A stretch of 64,000 nt of DNA from Pseudomonas frederiksbergensis. GTDB taxonomy: Bacteria > Pseudomonadota > Gammaproteobacteria > Pseudomonadales > Pseudomonadaceae. Made by a program: the position numbers and the translations under genes. This document shows, piece after piece, positions 45,851 through 54,000 of this stretch (positions within the stretch are counted from its first letter, which is position 1; each line of letters starts with the position of its first letter). Under the pieces are notes generated by a model. That model had not been told where the DNA came from. It saw only the letters and a list, made by a program, of their open reading frames with translations, and did no database searches. Where the stretch lies: NCBI RefSeq assembly GCF_001952935.1, contig NZ_CP018319.1:1167501-1231500 (forward strand), read 5' to 3'.

Positions 45851-46243
45851 ATGTCCCCCACTCGCCTGTTTGTCCCCCTCGCCCTCTCTTTGCTGGCCGC
45901 CTGCGCCACGCAACCGAAACAGAACGTGACCGTGGAAAAACAAAGCGAATGCCCAGTGCAATTGCACAACGGGCAAAACCTGATCCTGACCCTGCCAAGC
46001 AACCCGACCACGGGTTATCGCTGGACGATCCAGGATTCGGCCGGTGGCGTATTGCGCGCGCTCAGCCCCGAGGTCTACAGCAATCCGCAAGACGCGGGGA
46101 TCGTCGGCAGCGCCGGCCTCTCCACCTGGCGCTTCCAGTCCTTCGCCGCGGGCACTGGCCGTTTGCGCCTGATTTACTCACAGCCATGGGAACCGGAAGT
46201 ACCGGCAGTGGAAACCTTCGACTGCGCGATCTCGGTTAACTGA
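45851..46243 (+). CDS. icp: Lipoprotein, I42 (chagasin-like) cysteine protease inhibitor
   Basis: A 130-residue protein with a lipoprotein signal (MSPTRLFVPLALSLLAAC, lipobox LAAC, lipidated Cys18). The mature domain has the NPTTGYRW motif and the W-F-AxxxG--L----QPWEP pattern of chagasin-family inhibitors of papain-like proteases. Lipid anchoring puts it in the periplasm, probably on the outer membrane. The ATG at 45851 is preferred over a more distant in-frame start because it begins the signal peptide. The YhhN gene starts two bases after its stop. Confidence 0.87.
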   Translation: MSPTRLFVPLALSLLAACATQPKQNVTVEKQSECPVQLHNGQNLILTLPSNPTTGYRWTIQDSAGGVLRALSPEVYSNPQDAGIVGSAGLSTWRFQSFAAGTGRLRLIYSQPWEPEVPAVETFDCAISVN

Positions 46244-46245
46244 TC

Positions 46246-46890
46246 GTGGGCTGGCTGATTCTGGCGCTGATGGGCGCGGTGACGTTCCTCTACGGCGTCA
46301 GTGTGCATGCAGCGTTGCTCTGCCTGCTGGTCAAGCCGCTGCCGGTATTGGCGCTGCTCGGTTGGTTGCATGACGCACCGCCCAGCGAATATCGGCGCTG
46401 GATCAGCCTTGGATTGATTTTCTCCCTGCTCGGCGATGTGTTGCTGGCATGGCCCGGGGACTTGTTTGTGTTCGGACTCGGCGCGTTTTTGGTCGCGCAC
46501 CTGGCGTACCTGAAAGCCTACTTGAGTGATTGCCGGCGACTGGCGCTATTGCCACTGATCATCGCGTTGGGCGTCGGCGCGGTGTTGTTGGGGATTCTGA
46601 TTTCCAATGGCCTGGGGCCGCTGCTGATCCCGGTGATCATCTATGGTCTGGCCATCAGCGCCATGCTCTGGCGCGCCCTCGCCAGACTCGGTACCGATGT
46701 GCCCAAACGCTCGGCGTTGCTGGCGGCTGCAGGCGCGGTAGCGTTTGTGTTTTCGGACAGCGTGATTGGCATCAATCGGTTTGTGATGCCATTCCATGCC
46801 GCGCCTTACGTGATCATCCTCAGCTATTGGTTGGGGCAATGGGGGATTGCGGCGTCGGCCTTTTCTCAATCCGCTCACCGCCCCCAATAG
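46246..46890 (+). CDS. YhhN family (lysoplasmalogenase-like) membrane protein
   Basis: A 214-residue integral membrane protein with eight short hydrophobic segments. LCLLVKPLPVLALL, LIFSLLGDVLLAWP and FGLGAFLVAHLAYLKAY, then VFSDSVIGINRF and VIILSYWLGQWGIA, are YhhN/TMEM86 motifs. Eukaryotic members hydrolyse lysoplasmalogen; bacterial function is uncertain. It starts with GTG two bases after the inhibitor stop. A REP pair begins at its stop codon. Confidence 0.83.
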   Translation: MGWLILALMGAVTFLYGVSVHAALLCLLVKPLPVLALLGWLHDAPPSEYRRWISLGLIFSLLGDVLLAWPGDLFVFGLGAFLVAHLAYLKAYLSDCRRLALLPLIIALGVGAVLLGILISNGLGPLLIPVIIYGLAISAMLWRALARLGTDVPKRSALLAAAGAVAFVFSDSVIGINRFVMPFHAAPYVIILSYWLGQWGIAASAFSQSAHRPQ

Positions 46891-47000
46891 ATCGTTCCCA
46901 CGCTCTGCGTGGGAATGCCGCCCGGGACGCTCCGCGTCCCTGCGCAAGCGTGACGCAGAGCGTCACAGGATGCATTCCCACGCAGAGCGTGGGAACGATC
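46890..47000. repeat. REP-type inverted repeat pair, GATCGTTCCCACGC family
   Basis: Starts GATCGTTCCCACGCTCTGCG and ends ACGCAGAGCGTGGGAACGAT. Its core (GACGCTCCGCGTCCC / GACGCAGAGCGTCAC) repeats the pattern at 45.7 kb, almost as an inverse copy. It starts at the last base of the YhhN stop codon, only 65 bases before the cmoA start. Confidence 0.87.
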
Positions 47001-47064
47001 AGTGCGTAACCCCGTCAATTTGGCTAAAATGCCGGCCTTTTCCACCTACACCGCTGGAACCGCC

Positions 47065-47808
47065 GTGAGCAAAGAATCCGATCGCCTTTTCGCCCAGCCT
47101 CTGGCCCAGGTGCCTGACTTCGCCTTTAACGAGGATGTGGTGCGGGTGTTCCCGGACATGATCAAGCGCTCGGTGCCAGGTTATCCGACCATCGTTGAAA
47201 ACCTGGGCGTACTTGCCGCGCAATTCGCCCAGCCCAACAGCGTGCTTTACGACCTCGGTTCGTCCCTCGGCGCGGTGACCCAGGCCCTGCGCCGTCACGT
47301 GCGCACCGACGGCTGCCGCGTCATCGCTGTGGATAACTCGGCGGCGATGGTCGAACGCTGCCGCGAATACCTCAACGGTCAGGACTCGATGTTCCAGGAG
47401 TTGCTGCCGGTGGAAGTGATCGAAGGCGACATCCTGGCCCTCGAATTCCAGCCAGCCTCGGTGGTGGCGCTGAACTTCACCCTGCAATTCATCGCCCCGG
47501 AGCAGCGCACCGCGTTGCTTTCGCGCATCCGCCAATCGCTGCTGCCCGGTGGTGCGTTGATCCTCTCGGAGAAGCTGCGCTTCAACGACCCCGAAGAACA
47601 GGCGCTGCTCACTGACCTGCATGTCGCGTTCAAACGCGCCAATGGCTACAGCGAACTCGAGATTGCCCAGAAGCGCAGCGCCATCGAAAACGTCATGAAG
47701 CCCGACAGCCTCGAAGAACACCGCGAGCGCTTGCTGGCCGCCGGGTTCTCGAAAGTCGTGCCGTGGTTCCAGTGTCTTAACTTTGCCTCGTTGATTGCCT
47801 TGCCATGA
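47065..47808 (+). CDS. cmoA: Carboxy-S-adenosylmethionine synthase CmoA
   Basis: A 247-residue SAM-dependent enzyme with a GTG start at 47065 ([39 protein letters not shown]). Rossmann motifs are [18 protein letters not shown] and [14 protein letters not shown]. CmoA makes carboxy-SAM from SAM and prephenate for the wobble uridine (cmo5U34) of some tRNAs. It overlaps cmoB by ATGA, the usual cmoAB operon. Confidence 0.95.
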   Translation: MSKESDRLFAQPLAQVPDFAFNEDVVRVFPDMIKRSVPGYPTIVENLGVLAAQFAQPNSVLYDLGSSLGAVTQALRRHVRTDGCRVIAVDNSAAMVERCREYLNGQDSMFQELLPVEVIEGDILALEFQPASVVALNFTLQFIAPEQRTALLSRIRQSLLPGGALILSEKLRFNDPEEQALLTDLHVAFKRANGYSELEIAQKRSAIENVMKPDSLEEHRERLLAAGFSKVVPWFQCLNFASLIALP

Positions 47809-48761
47809 TTGATCTCTCCCCCCTCGCCCGCCGTCTGGCCGGTACTCCGCTCGCCGACTGGGCGAACACCCTGCAGGCGCAACTCGACAAGAAAATGGAA
47901 AAGGGTCACGGCGATCTGGAGCGCTGGCAGAGTGCGCTGGACGCCTTGCCGAAGATTCAGCCGAAGGTCGTCGATTTACTGAATGGCCTGACGCTGGACA
48001 CCGATTGCGATGACCAAACCCGCGTTCAGATGCGCACCGCCCTGATGGGTTTATCGCCGTGGCGCAAAGGGCCGTTCGATCTGTTTGGTGTGCACGTCGA
48101 TACTGAATGGCGGTCGGACTGGAAGTGGTCGCGGGTTGCACCGCATCTGGATCTGAAGGGTAAACGCATCCTCGATGTCGGCTGCGGCAATGGCTATTAC
48201 ATGTGGCGCATGCTCGGTGCCGGGGCCGACAGCGTGATTGGTGTCGACCCGAACTGGCTGTTTTTCTGCCAGTTCCAGGCGGTACAGCGCTACCTGTCCG
48301 AACCCAACGCCTGGCACCTGCCGTTCCCGTTCGAAGACCTGCCGCCGAACATGGAAGGCTTCGACACGGTGTTCTCCATGGGGGTGTTCTATCACCGCCG
48401 CTCGCCGATCGAGCATTTGCTGGCGCTGAAGGATTGCCTGGTCAAGGGCGGAGAACTGGTGCTGGAGACGCTGGTGATTGAAGGCGATCAGCAACAGGTG
48501 CTGGTACCGGAAGACCGTTATGCGCAGATGCGTAACGTGTGGTTCCTGCCGTCGGTGCCGGCGCTGGAGCTATGGCTGCGTCGCGCCGGGTTCACGGATG
48601 TTCGCTGTGTGGACGTTAGCGTGACCACGGTCGAGGAACAGCGCGGGACGGAGTGGATGAAGTATCAGTCGCTGAGCGATTTCCTTGATCCGCAAGATCA
48701 CAGCAAGACCATCGAGGGCTTGCCAGCGCCAATGCGCGCCGTCATCGTCGCCCGCAAATAA
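47805..48761 (+). CDS. cmoB: tRNA U34 carboxymethyltransferase CmoB
   Basis: A 318-residue enzyme. [43 protein letters not shown] is the SAM-binding motif, and [19 protein letters not shown] follows. It transfers the carboxymethyl group from carboxy-SAM to 5-hydroxyuridine in tRNA. The N-terminal domain (about 1-110) matches the CmoB extension. It overlaps the cmoA stop. Confidence 0.95.
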   Translation: MIDLSPLARRLAGTPLADWANTLQAQLDKKMEKGHGDLERWQSALDALPKIQPKVVDLLNGLTLDTDCDDQTRVQMRTALMGLSPWRKGPFDLFGVHVDTEWRSDWKWSRVAPHLDLKGKRILDVGCGNGYYMWRMLGAGADSVIGVDPNWLFFCQFQAVQRYLSEPNAWHLPFPFEDLPPNMEGFDTVFSMGVFYHRRSPIEHLLALKDCLVKGGELVLETLVIEGDQQQVLVPEDRYAQMRNVWFLPSVPALELWLRRAGFTDVRCVDVSVTTVEEQRGTEWMKYQSLSDFLDPQDHSKTIEGLPAPMRAVIVARK

Positions 48762-48774
48762 ATCCCCTTCCAAT

Positions 48775-48857
48775 GATCGTTCCCACGCTCCGCGTCCCTT
48801 GCGGATGTGACGCAGAGCGTCACTGGATGCATTCCCACGCGGAGCGTGGGAACGATC
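48775..48857. repeat. REP-type inverted repeat pair (short), GATCGTTCCCACGC family
   Basis: Begins GATCGTTCCCACGCTCCGCG and ends CCACGCGGAGCGTGGGAACG, with a shortened middle relative to the 45.7 and 46.9 kb copies. Its end overlaps the stop codon of tadA (48856-48858, minus strand). Confidence 0.85.
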
Positions 48858-49350
48858 AGTCTCTACTGGCTCTTCGGGCCTTGAAGAACTCGCTCAACAC
48901 CGCCCCGCACTCCTCGGCCAACACCCCGCCTTCATACAGCACTCGGTGATTCAAGAATCCTTGGGTAAAAAACTGCCCCTGGCTTTGCACAATCCCGGCC
49001 TTCGGCTCCAGCGCCCCATACACCACCCGCGCAATCCGCGAATGCACGATTAGCCCGGCGCACATGCTGCATGGCTCAAGCGTTACATACAGCGTGCTGC
49101 CGGGCAGACGATAGTTGCTGGCGGCCAACGCGGCAGCGCGGATCGCCACCATCTCGGCGTGGGCACTCGGGTCGTTGGCGCTGATCGGGCAGTTGAAACC
49201 CCGACCGATGATTTCACCGTCCTGCACCAGCACCGCGCCCACCGGCACTTCACCGAGCGCCGCGCCTTGGGCGGCCAGGGCCAGGGCTTCACGCATGAAG
49301 TCACGATCACGGCTGCGATCAATGATTGCTGTCGGGCGTATCTGACGCAT
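48856..49350 (-). CDS. tadA: tRNA-specific adenosine deaminase TadA
   Basis: A 164-residue zinc deaminase: MREALALAAQGAALGEVPVGAVLV, HAEM (zinc His and catalytic Glu), LYVTLEPCSMCAGLIVHSRIARVVYG (PCSMC zinc cysteines). It deaminates adenosine 34 of tRNA-Arg(ACG) to inosine. Its ATG shares one base with the stop codon of the multicopper oxidase gene (TGATG), so the two are probably co-translated. Its stop codon falls inside a REP palindrome. Confidence 0.95.
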   Translation of the reverse strand: MRQIRPTAIIDRSRDRDFMREALALAAQGAALGEVPVGAVLVQDGEIIGRGFNCPISANDPSAHAEMVAIRAAALAASNYRLPGSTLYVTLEPCSMCAGLIVHSRIARVVYGALEPKAGIVQSQGQFFTQGFLNHRVLYEGGVLAEECGAVLSEFFKARRASRD

Positions 49351-50726
49351 CAGGCCACCTCAATGGCGGCCATCAGGCCGGTTTCCATGTGGTCGATCAC
49401 ATGGCAGTGGAACATCCAGATCCCAGGGTTATCCGCCACCAGCGCCACTTGCGCGCGCTCGTTCTTGCCCAGCAAGTAGGTGTCCGTGAAATACGGAATA
49501 ACCTTGTGCCGGTTCGACGCAATCACCTTGAAACTCATGCCGTGCAGGTGAATCGGGTGTTGATACTGAGTCATGTTCTTCAATTCGAAAATGTAGCTCT
49601 TGCCCTTCTCGAGCTTGGCAATCGGGCGGTCGGCGCACGTCTTGTCGGTGATGTCCCAGGCCTTGCCGTTGATCTGCCACAGGCTCGGCGGCTTGCCATT
49701 GTCGACGTTGACCGACACTGAGCCTACCCATTCGAAATTGAAGTTGAGTTTCTCGGCATTGGCCAGGTCCGGCTCGGCCACCGGGTTGGCGGGCAGCGCG
49801 GGTGGCCACTCGGTCGGTGCATCGGTGTTCGCCACCGAACGGAACGTGCCCAGCCGTACCGGGCCATTGCGCAGGGACAGCTCTTCACCGGCCGGCGGGG
49901 CCTTGATCGCCAGGCAGATACGCATGCCCGGGCCAAGCCAGTACTCCTTGCCAAGTGGTCGCGGTTCGATGGGGTTGCCGTCCAGCGCGTAGATCTGCGC
50001 TTCGACGCCAGGGATGTTGAGGCGGTAAGTCAGGGTGTTATCGAGGTTGAGCAGGCGCACCCGGGTGATCTGCCCGGCGGGCAATTCAATCACCGCTTGC
50101 GCGACACCGTTGATGGTCGACAGGCGCCCCGCCGTGCCACCACGGGCCGCTTCGCGAGGAATACTGAACGCGACAAAAGCGCCCTCTTCATCGACGTGCC
50201 AGCTCTTGAGGCTCAAGGTCTTTTCGTACTTGAAGCCGGTAGGCTCGCGCTCTTCGATGATCAACGGGCCAACCAGCCCGCGACCCAGTTCCTCGCTGCT
50301 GTTCACATGCGGGTGATACCAGTAACTGCCGGCGTCGGGCACGCGGAATTTGTAGTCGAAGTATTCGCCCGGCAGCACTGGAAGCTGCGAGACGTAGGGC
50401 ACGCCGTCCATTTCCAGTGGCAGGCGGATGCCGTGCCAGTGAATGGTGGTGGCAACCGGCAGGTGGTTGATGAAGCGCACCCGCAGCCATTCCCCCTGAC
50501 GCACGCGCAACTCGGTGCCAGGCGCCGACGGGCCGAACGCCCAGGCTTCGGTCTTGTGCCCGGGCACCAGTTCAACGTCCAGCGGTGCGGCGATCAGCTC
50601 GTAGTCGTGGCCCGCGTCGACGTCGGCCATCTTGCCCAACCAATACCGCGACGCGCCCCCCGCTCCGACACCAACGACAACAAGACCGGCCAGGCCACCG
50701 AGGATTTGGCGACGGGTAAAGGACAT
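49350..50726 (-). CDS. Tat-exported multicopper oxidase
   Basis: A 458-residue protein with a twin-arginine signal (MSFTRRQILGGLAGLVVVGVGAGG). The copper sites are visible: HWHGIRLP, YWYHPHVNS, HPIHLHGMSF and FHCHVIDHMETGLM, with the His-Cys-His of the type 1/3 cluster at the C terminus. Possible substrates are cuprous ions, metals or phenols; a methionine-rich CueO-like loop was not seen. The ATG at 50726 is chosen because it begins the Tat signal. It is upstream of tadA, with one overlapping base. Confidence 0.88.
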   Translation of the reverse strand: MSFTRRQILGGLAGLVVVGVGAGGASRYWLGKMADVDAGHDYELIAAPLDVELVPGHKTEAWAFGPSAPGTELRVRQGEWLRVRFINHLPVATTIHWHGIRLPLEMDGVPYVSQLPVLPGEYFDYKFRVPDAGSYWYHPHVNSSEELGRGLVGPLIIEEREPTGFKYEKTLSLKSWHVDEEGAFVAFSIPREAARGGTAGRLSTINGVAQAVIELPAGQITRVRLLNLDNTLTYRLNIPGVEAQIYALDGNPIEPRPLGKEYWLGPGMRICLAIKAPPAGEELSLRNGPVRLGTFRSVANTDAPTEWPPALPANPVAEPDLANAEKLNFNFEWVGSVSVNVDNGKPPSLWQINGKAWDITDKTCADRPIAKLEKGKSYIFELKNMTQYQHPIHLHGMSFKVIASNRHKVIPYFTDTYLLGKNERAQVALVADNPGIWMFHCHVIDHMETGLMAAIEVA

Positions 50727-51028
50727 GAACTCAACTACCTCACGTATCAGCGACAGGCACGGGGGCCTGTAAAAGGCGAATACGATACACCTGCGGTTGA
50801 GAAACAGTAAGGGTGACTCAAGGCCGCACATCACCTGCGGCGAGGAAGCTGGCTTCCGCTCGGCAGCGAAGCGCTGTTAATAAAGGAATTGCCCTACATC
50901 AATTCCCACCTTTCCCTACTTCTTTCCTGATTGATCCCCCGCAAAGTCCCCGCGCCTAATTTTCTGCGCGAGGGATTGTTCATGTTTGACCCGGTTTATA
51001 ACCCCGCCTCCTATCGTTCGGTGCGTTG
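50727..51028. other. Divergent gap between multicopper oxidase and RHS genes
   Basis: A roughly 300-base gap between divergent genes, so both promoters lie here. The segment from 50885 is A/T-rich (AAAGGAATTGCCCTACATC). The last 47 bases contain the 15-codon leader ORF at 50982. No inverted repeat was recognised. Confidence 0.5.
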
Positions 51029-51029
51029 A
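50982..51029 (+). CDS. Possible 15-codon leader ORF overlapping the RHS start
   Basis: An ATG at 50982 follows GCGAGGGATTG, a plausible ribosome site, and encodes MFDPVYNPASYRSVR. Its TGA stop shares its last base with the ATG (51029) of the RHS gene, which has no ribosome site of its own. This suggests translational coupling. The peptide has no recognised relative. Confidence 0.4.
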   Translation: MFDPVYNPASYRSVR

Positions 51030-54000
51030 TGGAGCACATCGCCCGTATCGAGCAGGAACTCGACAGTTTCCCGGGCACCCTGTCCCTCTACCGCGAACAG
51101 CTCAAACACTGGTTCAGCCAAGCGGCGGACACGGCCAGCCGCGCCGCTGATCTGCCGTCGTTGATGGGCATGGAGCGGATCATCCGGTTCAGCAACGCCA
51201 GCACCGCTGTCAGCAGCGACGATGACGAGTTTTTATCCACCGTCGTGCAGTGCCCGAAAGGTGGATTGCTGGAAATCGAGAGCAAGTTTGAATCGGTTTA
51301 TGACATCCCCGTGGGGAATATTCAGGTCGATGTGATTGCGCTGGAGAGCGGCGAAACGACGCTTGTCACCCTTGATGAAAATGGCAAAGGGACGTTCATG
51401 GGGGATGAGGGCAAGTTCTACCGCCTTCACGTCCACCACGAAGTCACACCGCAGCACGTTGAAGATCTTTTCTCTTCCTACAACGGCCTGACGAAGGAAC
51501 TTGAGAGATGGCTGCGTGATGAATGGAAGTCGTTTAAGCCGAAGTGGCCGGAGTCTTCTTCGGTTGCTGTAGGCAATGGATTGCTCGCGGGAAGTTGGGC
51601 GGCAATTGAGGGCGTGTGGGACGGCATCGGTCTGCTGTCGGACATCCTCAAGGATCCCGGGAAGTTTGGCGAGCGGTTGGGCGAGAGCGCCGCAGAACTG
51701 CAGAAACTCGCGCAAGCCGCCCCCGATGTCATGGAAAAAGCCCAACTGTTGGCCAGTGACGAAGCGGCGCTGTACCTGCTGCTACGCACCGCCAGCCTCT
51801 GGTTGGACATGCTGCCGCCCGGCGAGATCGCCGGCAAAACCGCCGAGGCCGTGTCGACGGTAGTCGTGCAGTTGCTCATCGACATTCTGATCGGGGTTGT
51901 CCTGACTTTCGCCGGGGCAGGTGCGGGCATTGCCTACCTGGGTATGCGCATTGCGAACTATGGCGCGCGGATCGTTGAGGCTGTTCAGGGCTTCGTCAAA
52001 GCGATTTTCAGCATCATCAACAGCTTCACCGCCTACGTCGACCGCTACAAAAAAGTCGCCGCACGCGGCGTTGTTGCGGGTCTGAAAAAAGGCCGCATGC
52101 AGCTGCGTTGGGATGCCAAGCGCAACACCACGCTGAAAAAAGACGAACACCACGACGACGCCCCGGATCAGGCGAAAAACCCCAACGGTGACAGCGCCGA
52201 TTCCGTCGATAAAACCGCGACCAATAAATGCCCGGTGTCGATGGTCACCGGCGAGGAACTGCTGACCCTCAACGACGGTACGCTGGACGGGATTTTGCCG
52301 TTCGAGTTCACCCGCCTCTATCGCACCAGTGCGGTGGAGATCGATTGCGGGCTCGGGTTTGGCTGGAGTCATTCGCTGTCTCATCGACTGGAAATCGAGG
52401 GCGACAGCGTTATCTGGATCGACCACGAAAACCGCCGTACCACCTTTCCGTTACCGAATATCGAACGCCCGGCGATTCACAACAGCCTGTCGCGGGCGGC
52501 GATTTATCTGGGTGACGAGCCGGAAGAACTGATCCTCGCCCAGGCGGGCGAAAAATCGCGTTTTTTCCATTTCCGTGCCGGGCGTCTGACGGCGATCAGC
52601 GATGCCTACGGCAATCGGCTGACGGTGCAGCGGGACATTTCTGACAGGATCAAGCGCCTCGATAACGGCGCCGGGCGCTCCCTTCTGTTGCGCTATGACC
52701 GCCGCCATTTGCTCGCCATCGACTATCAGCGTTTTCAGCCCGCCGACACCCTGGAAGACGCCTGGCGTACCGAGCAAACACTGGTTGCCTACCGCTACGA
52801 CGCTCGTCATCGCTTGATCGCCGCCACCAATGCCGCTGGCGAAAGCGAGCGTTACGACTACGACGATCAGCACGTCATCCTGCAGCGGCAGTTGGCCGGT
52901 GGGGCGAGTTTCTTCTGGGAGTGGGAAAGGTCCGGTAAGGCGGCCCGCTGCATCCGGCATTGGGCGTCGTTTGCACAAATGGACGCGCGTTACGTCTGGG
53001 ACGACCACGGCCGTGTGCGGGTTAAAAACGCCGACGGCAGCGAAGAGGTTTACGTCCACGACGAGCGCGCGCGGCTGGTGCGCAAGGTCGGGCTGGACGG
53101 CGGCGAACACCTCAAGGCTTACGACGACCACGGTCGGCTGTTGGCCGAGCAGGACCCGCTCGGCGCCGTCACCGAATACCGTTACGACGAAGTCGGACGG
53201 CTGATCGCGCTGATTCCACCGGAAGACGAGCCGACGGCCTACGAATACCGCAACGGTTTCCTGCAGGCGCGGTACCGCGGTCAAGCGGTGTGGAAATACC
53301 AGCGCAACGCCCAGGGCGACATCACCGAAGCGAGCGACCCCGACGGCCAGGTCAGCCACTATTACTACGACGACAAAGGGCAACTGCTGTCGATCCGCTA
53401 CCCGGACACCAGCCGGCACGTGTTCGTCTGGAACGCCCTGGGGCAACTGCTAGAAGAGACCTTGCCGGACGGCGGTCGGCGGCGCTTTTCCTACGATGCG
53501 CTGGGGCGGCAGCTTACCCGTCAGGACGAACATGGCGCCGTCACCCGCTACCAGTGGGATGCCGTGGGCCGACTGCTCCAGACCATATTGCCTACCGGCG
53601 CCAGCCGCGCGTTCAGCTACAACGCCTACGGCAAGATCACCGCCGAACGCGATGAACTGGGTCGCATCACCCGCTACGAATACCTCGACGACCTGCACCT
53701 GGTCAGCCGCCGCCTCAATCCCGACGGCACCCAGCTGCGCTACCGCTACGACAACGCCCAGCTGTTGCTCACGGCAATCGAAAACGAATCCGGCGAAACC
53801 TATCGCCTGGACTACACGCCCAACGGCTTGATCCGACAGGAAACCGGCTTCGACGGCCAACGCACGGCGTACGCCTACGACCTCAACGGCCAGTTGCTGG
53901 AGAAAACCGAGTTCGGCGACGACGGCTCGCAGCGGCTGACCGCTTACCAGCGAGATTCGGCCGGACGCCTGCAGGTCAAAACCCTGCCCGACGGCAGCCA

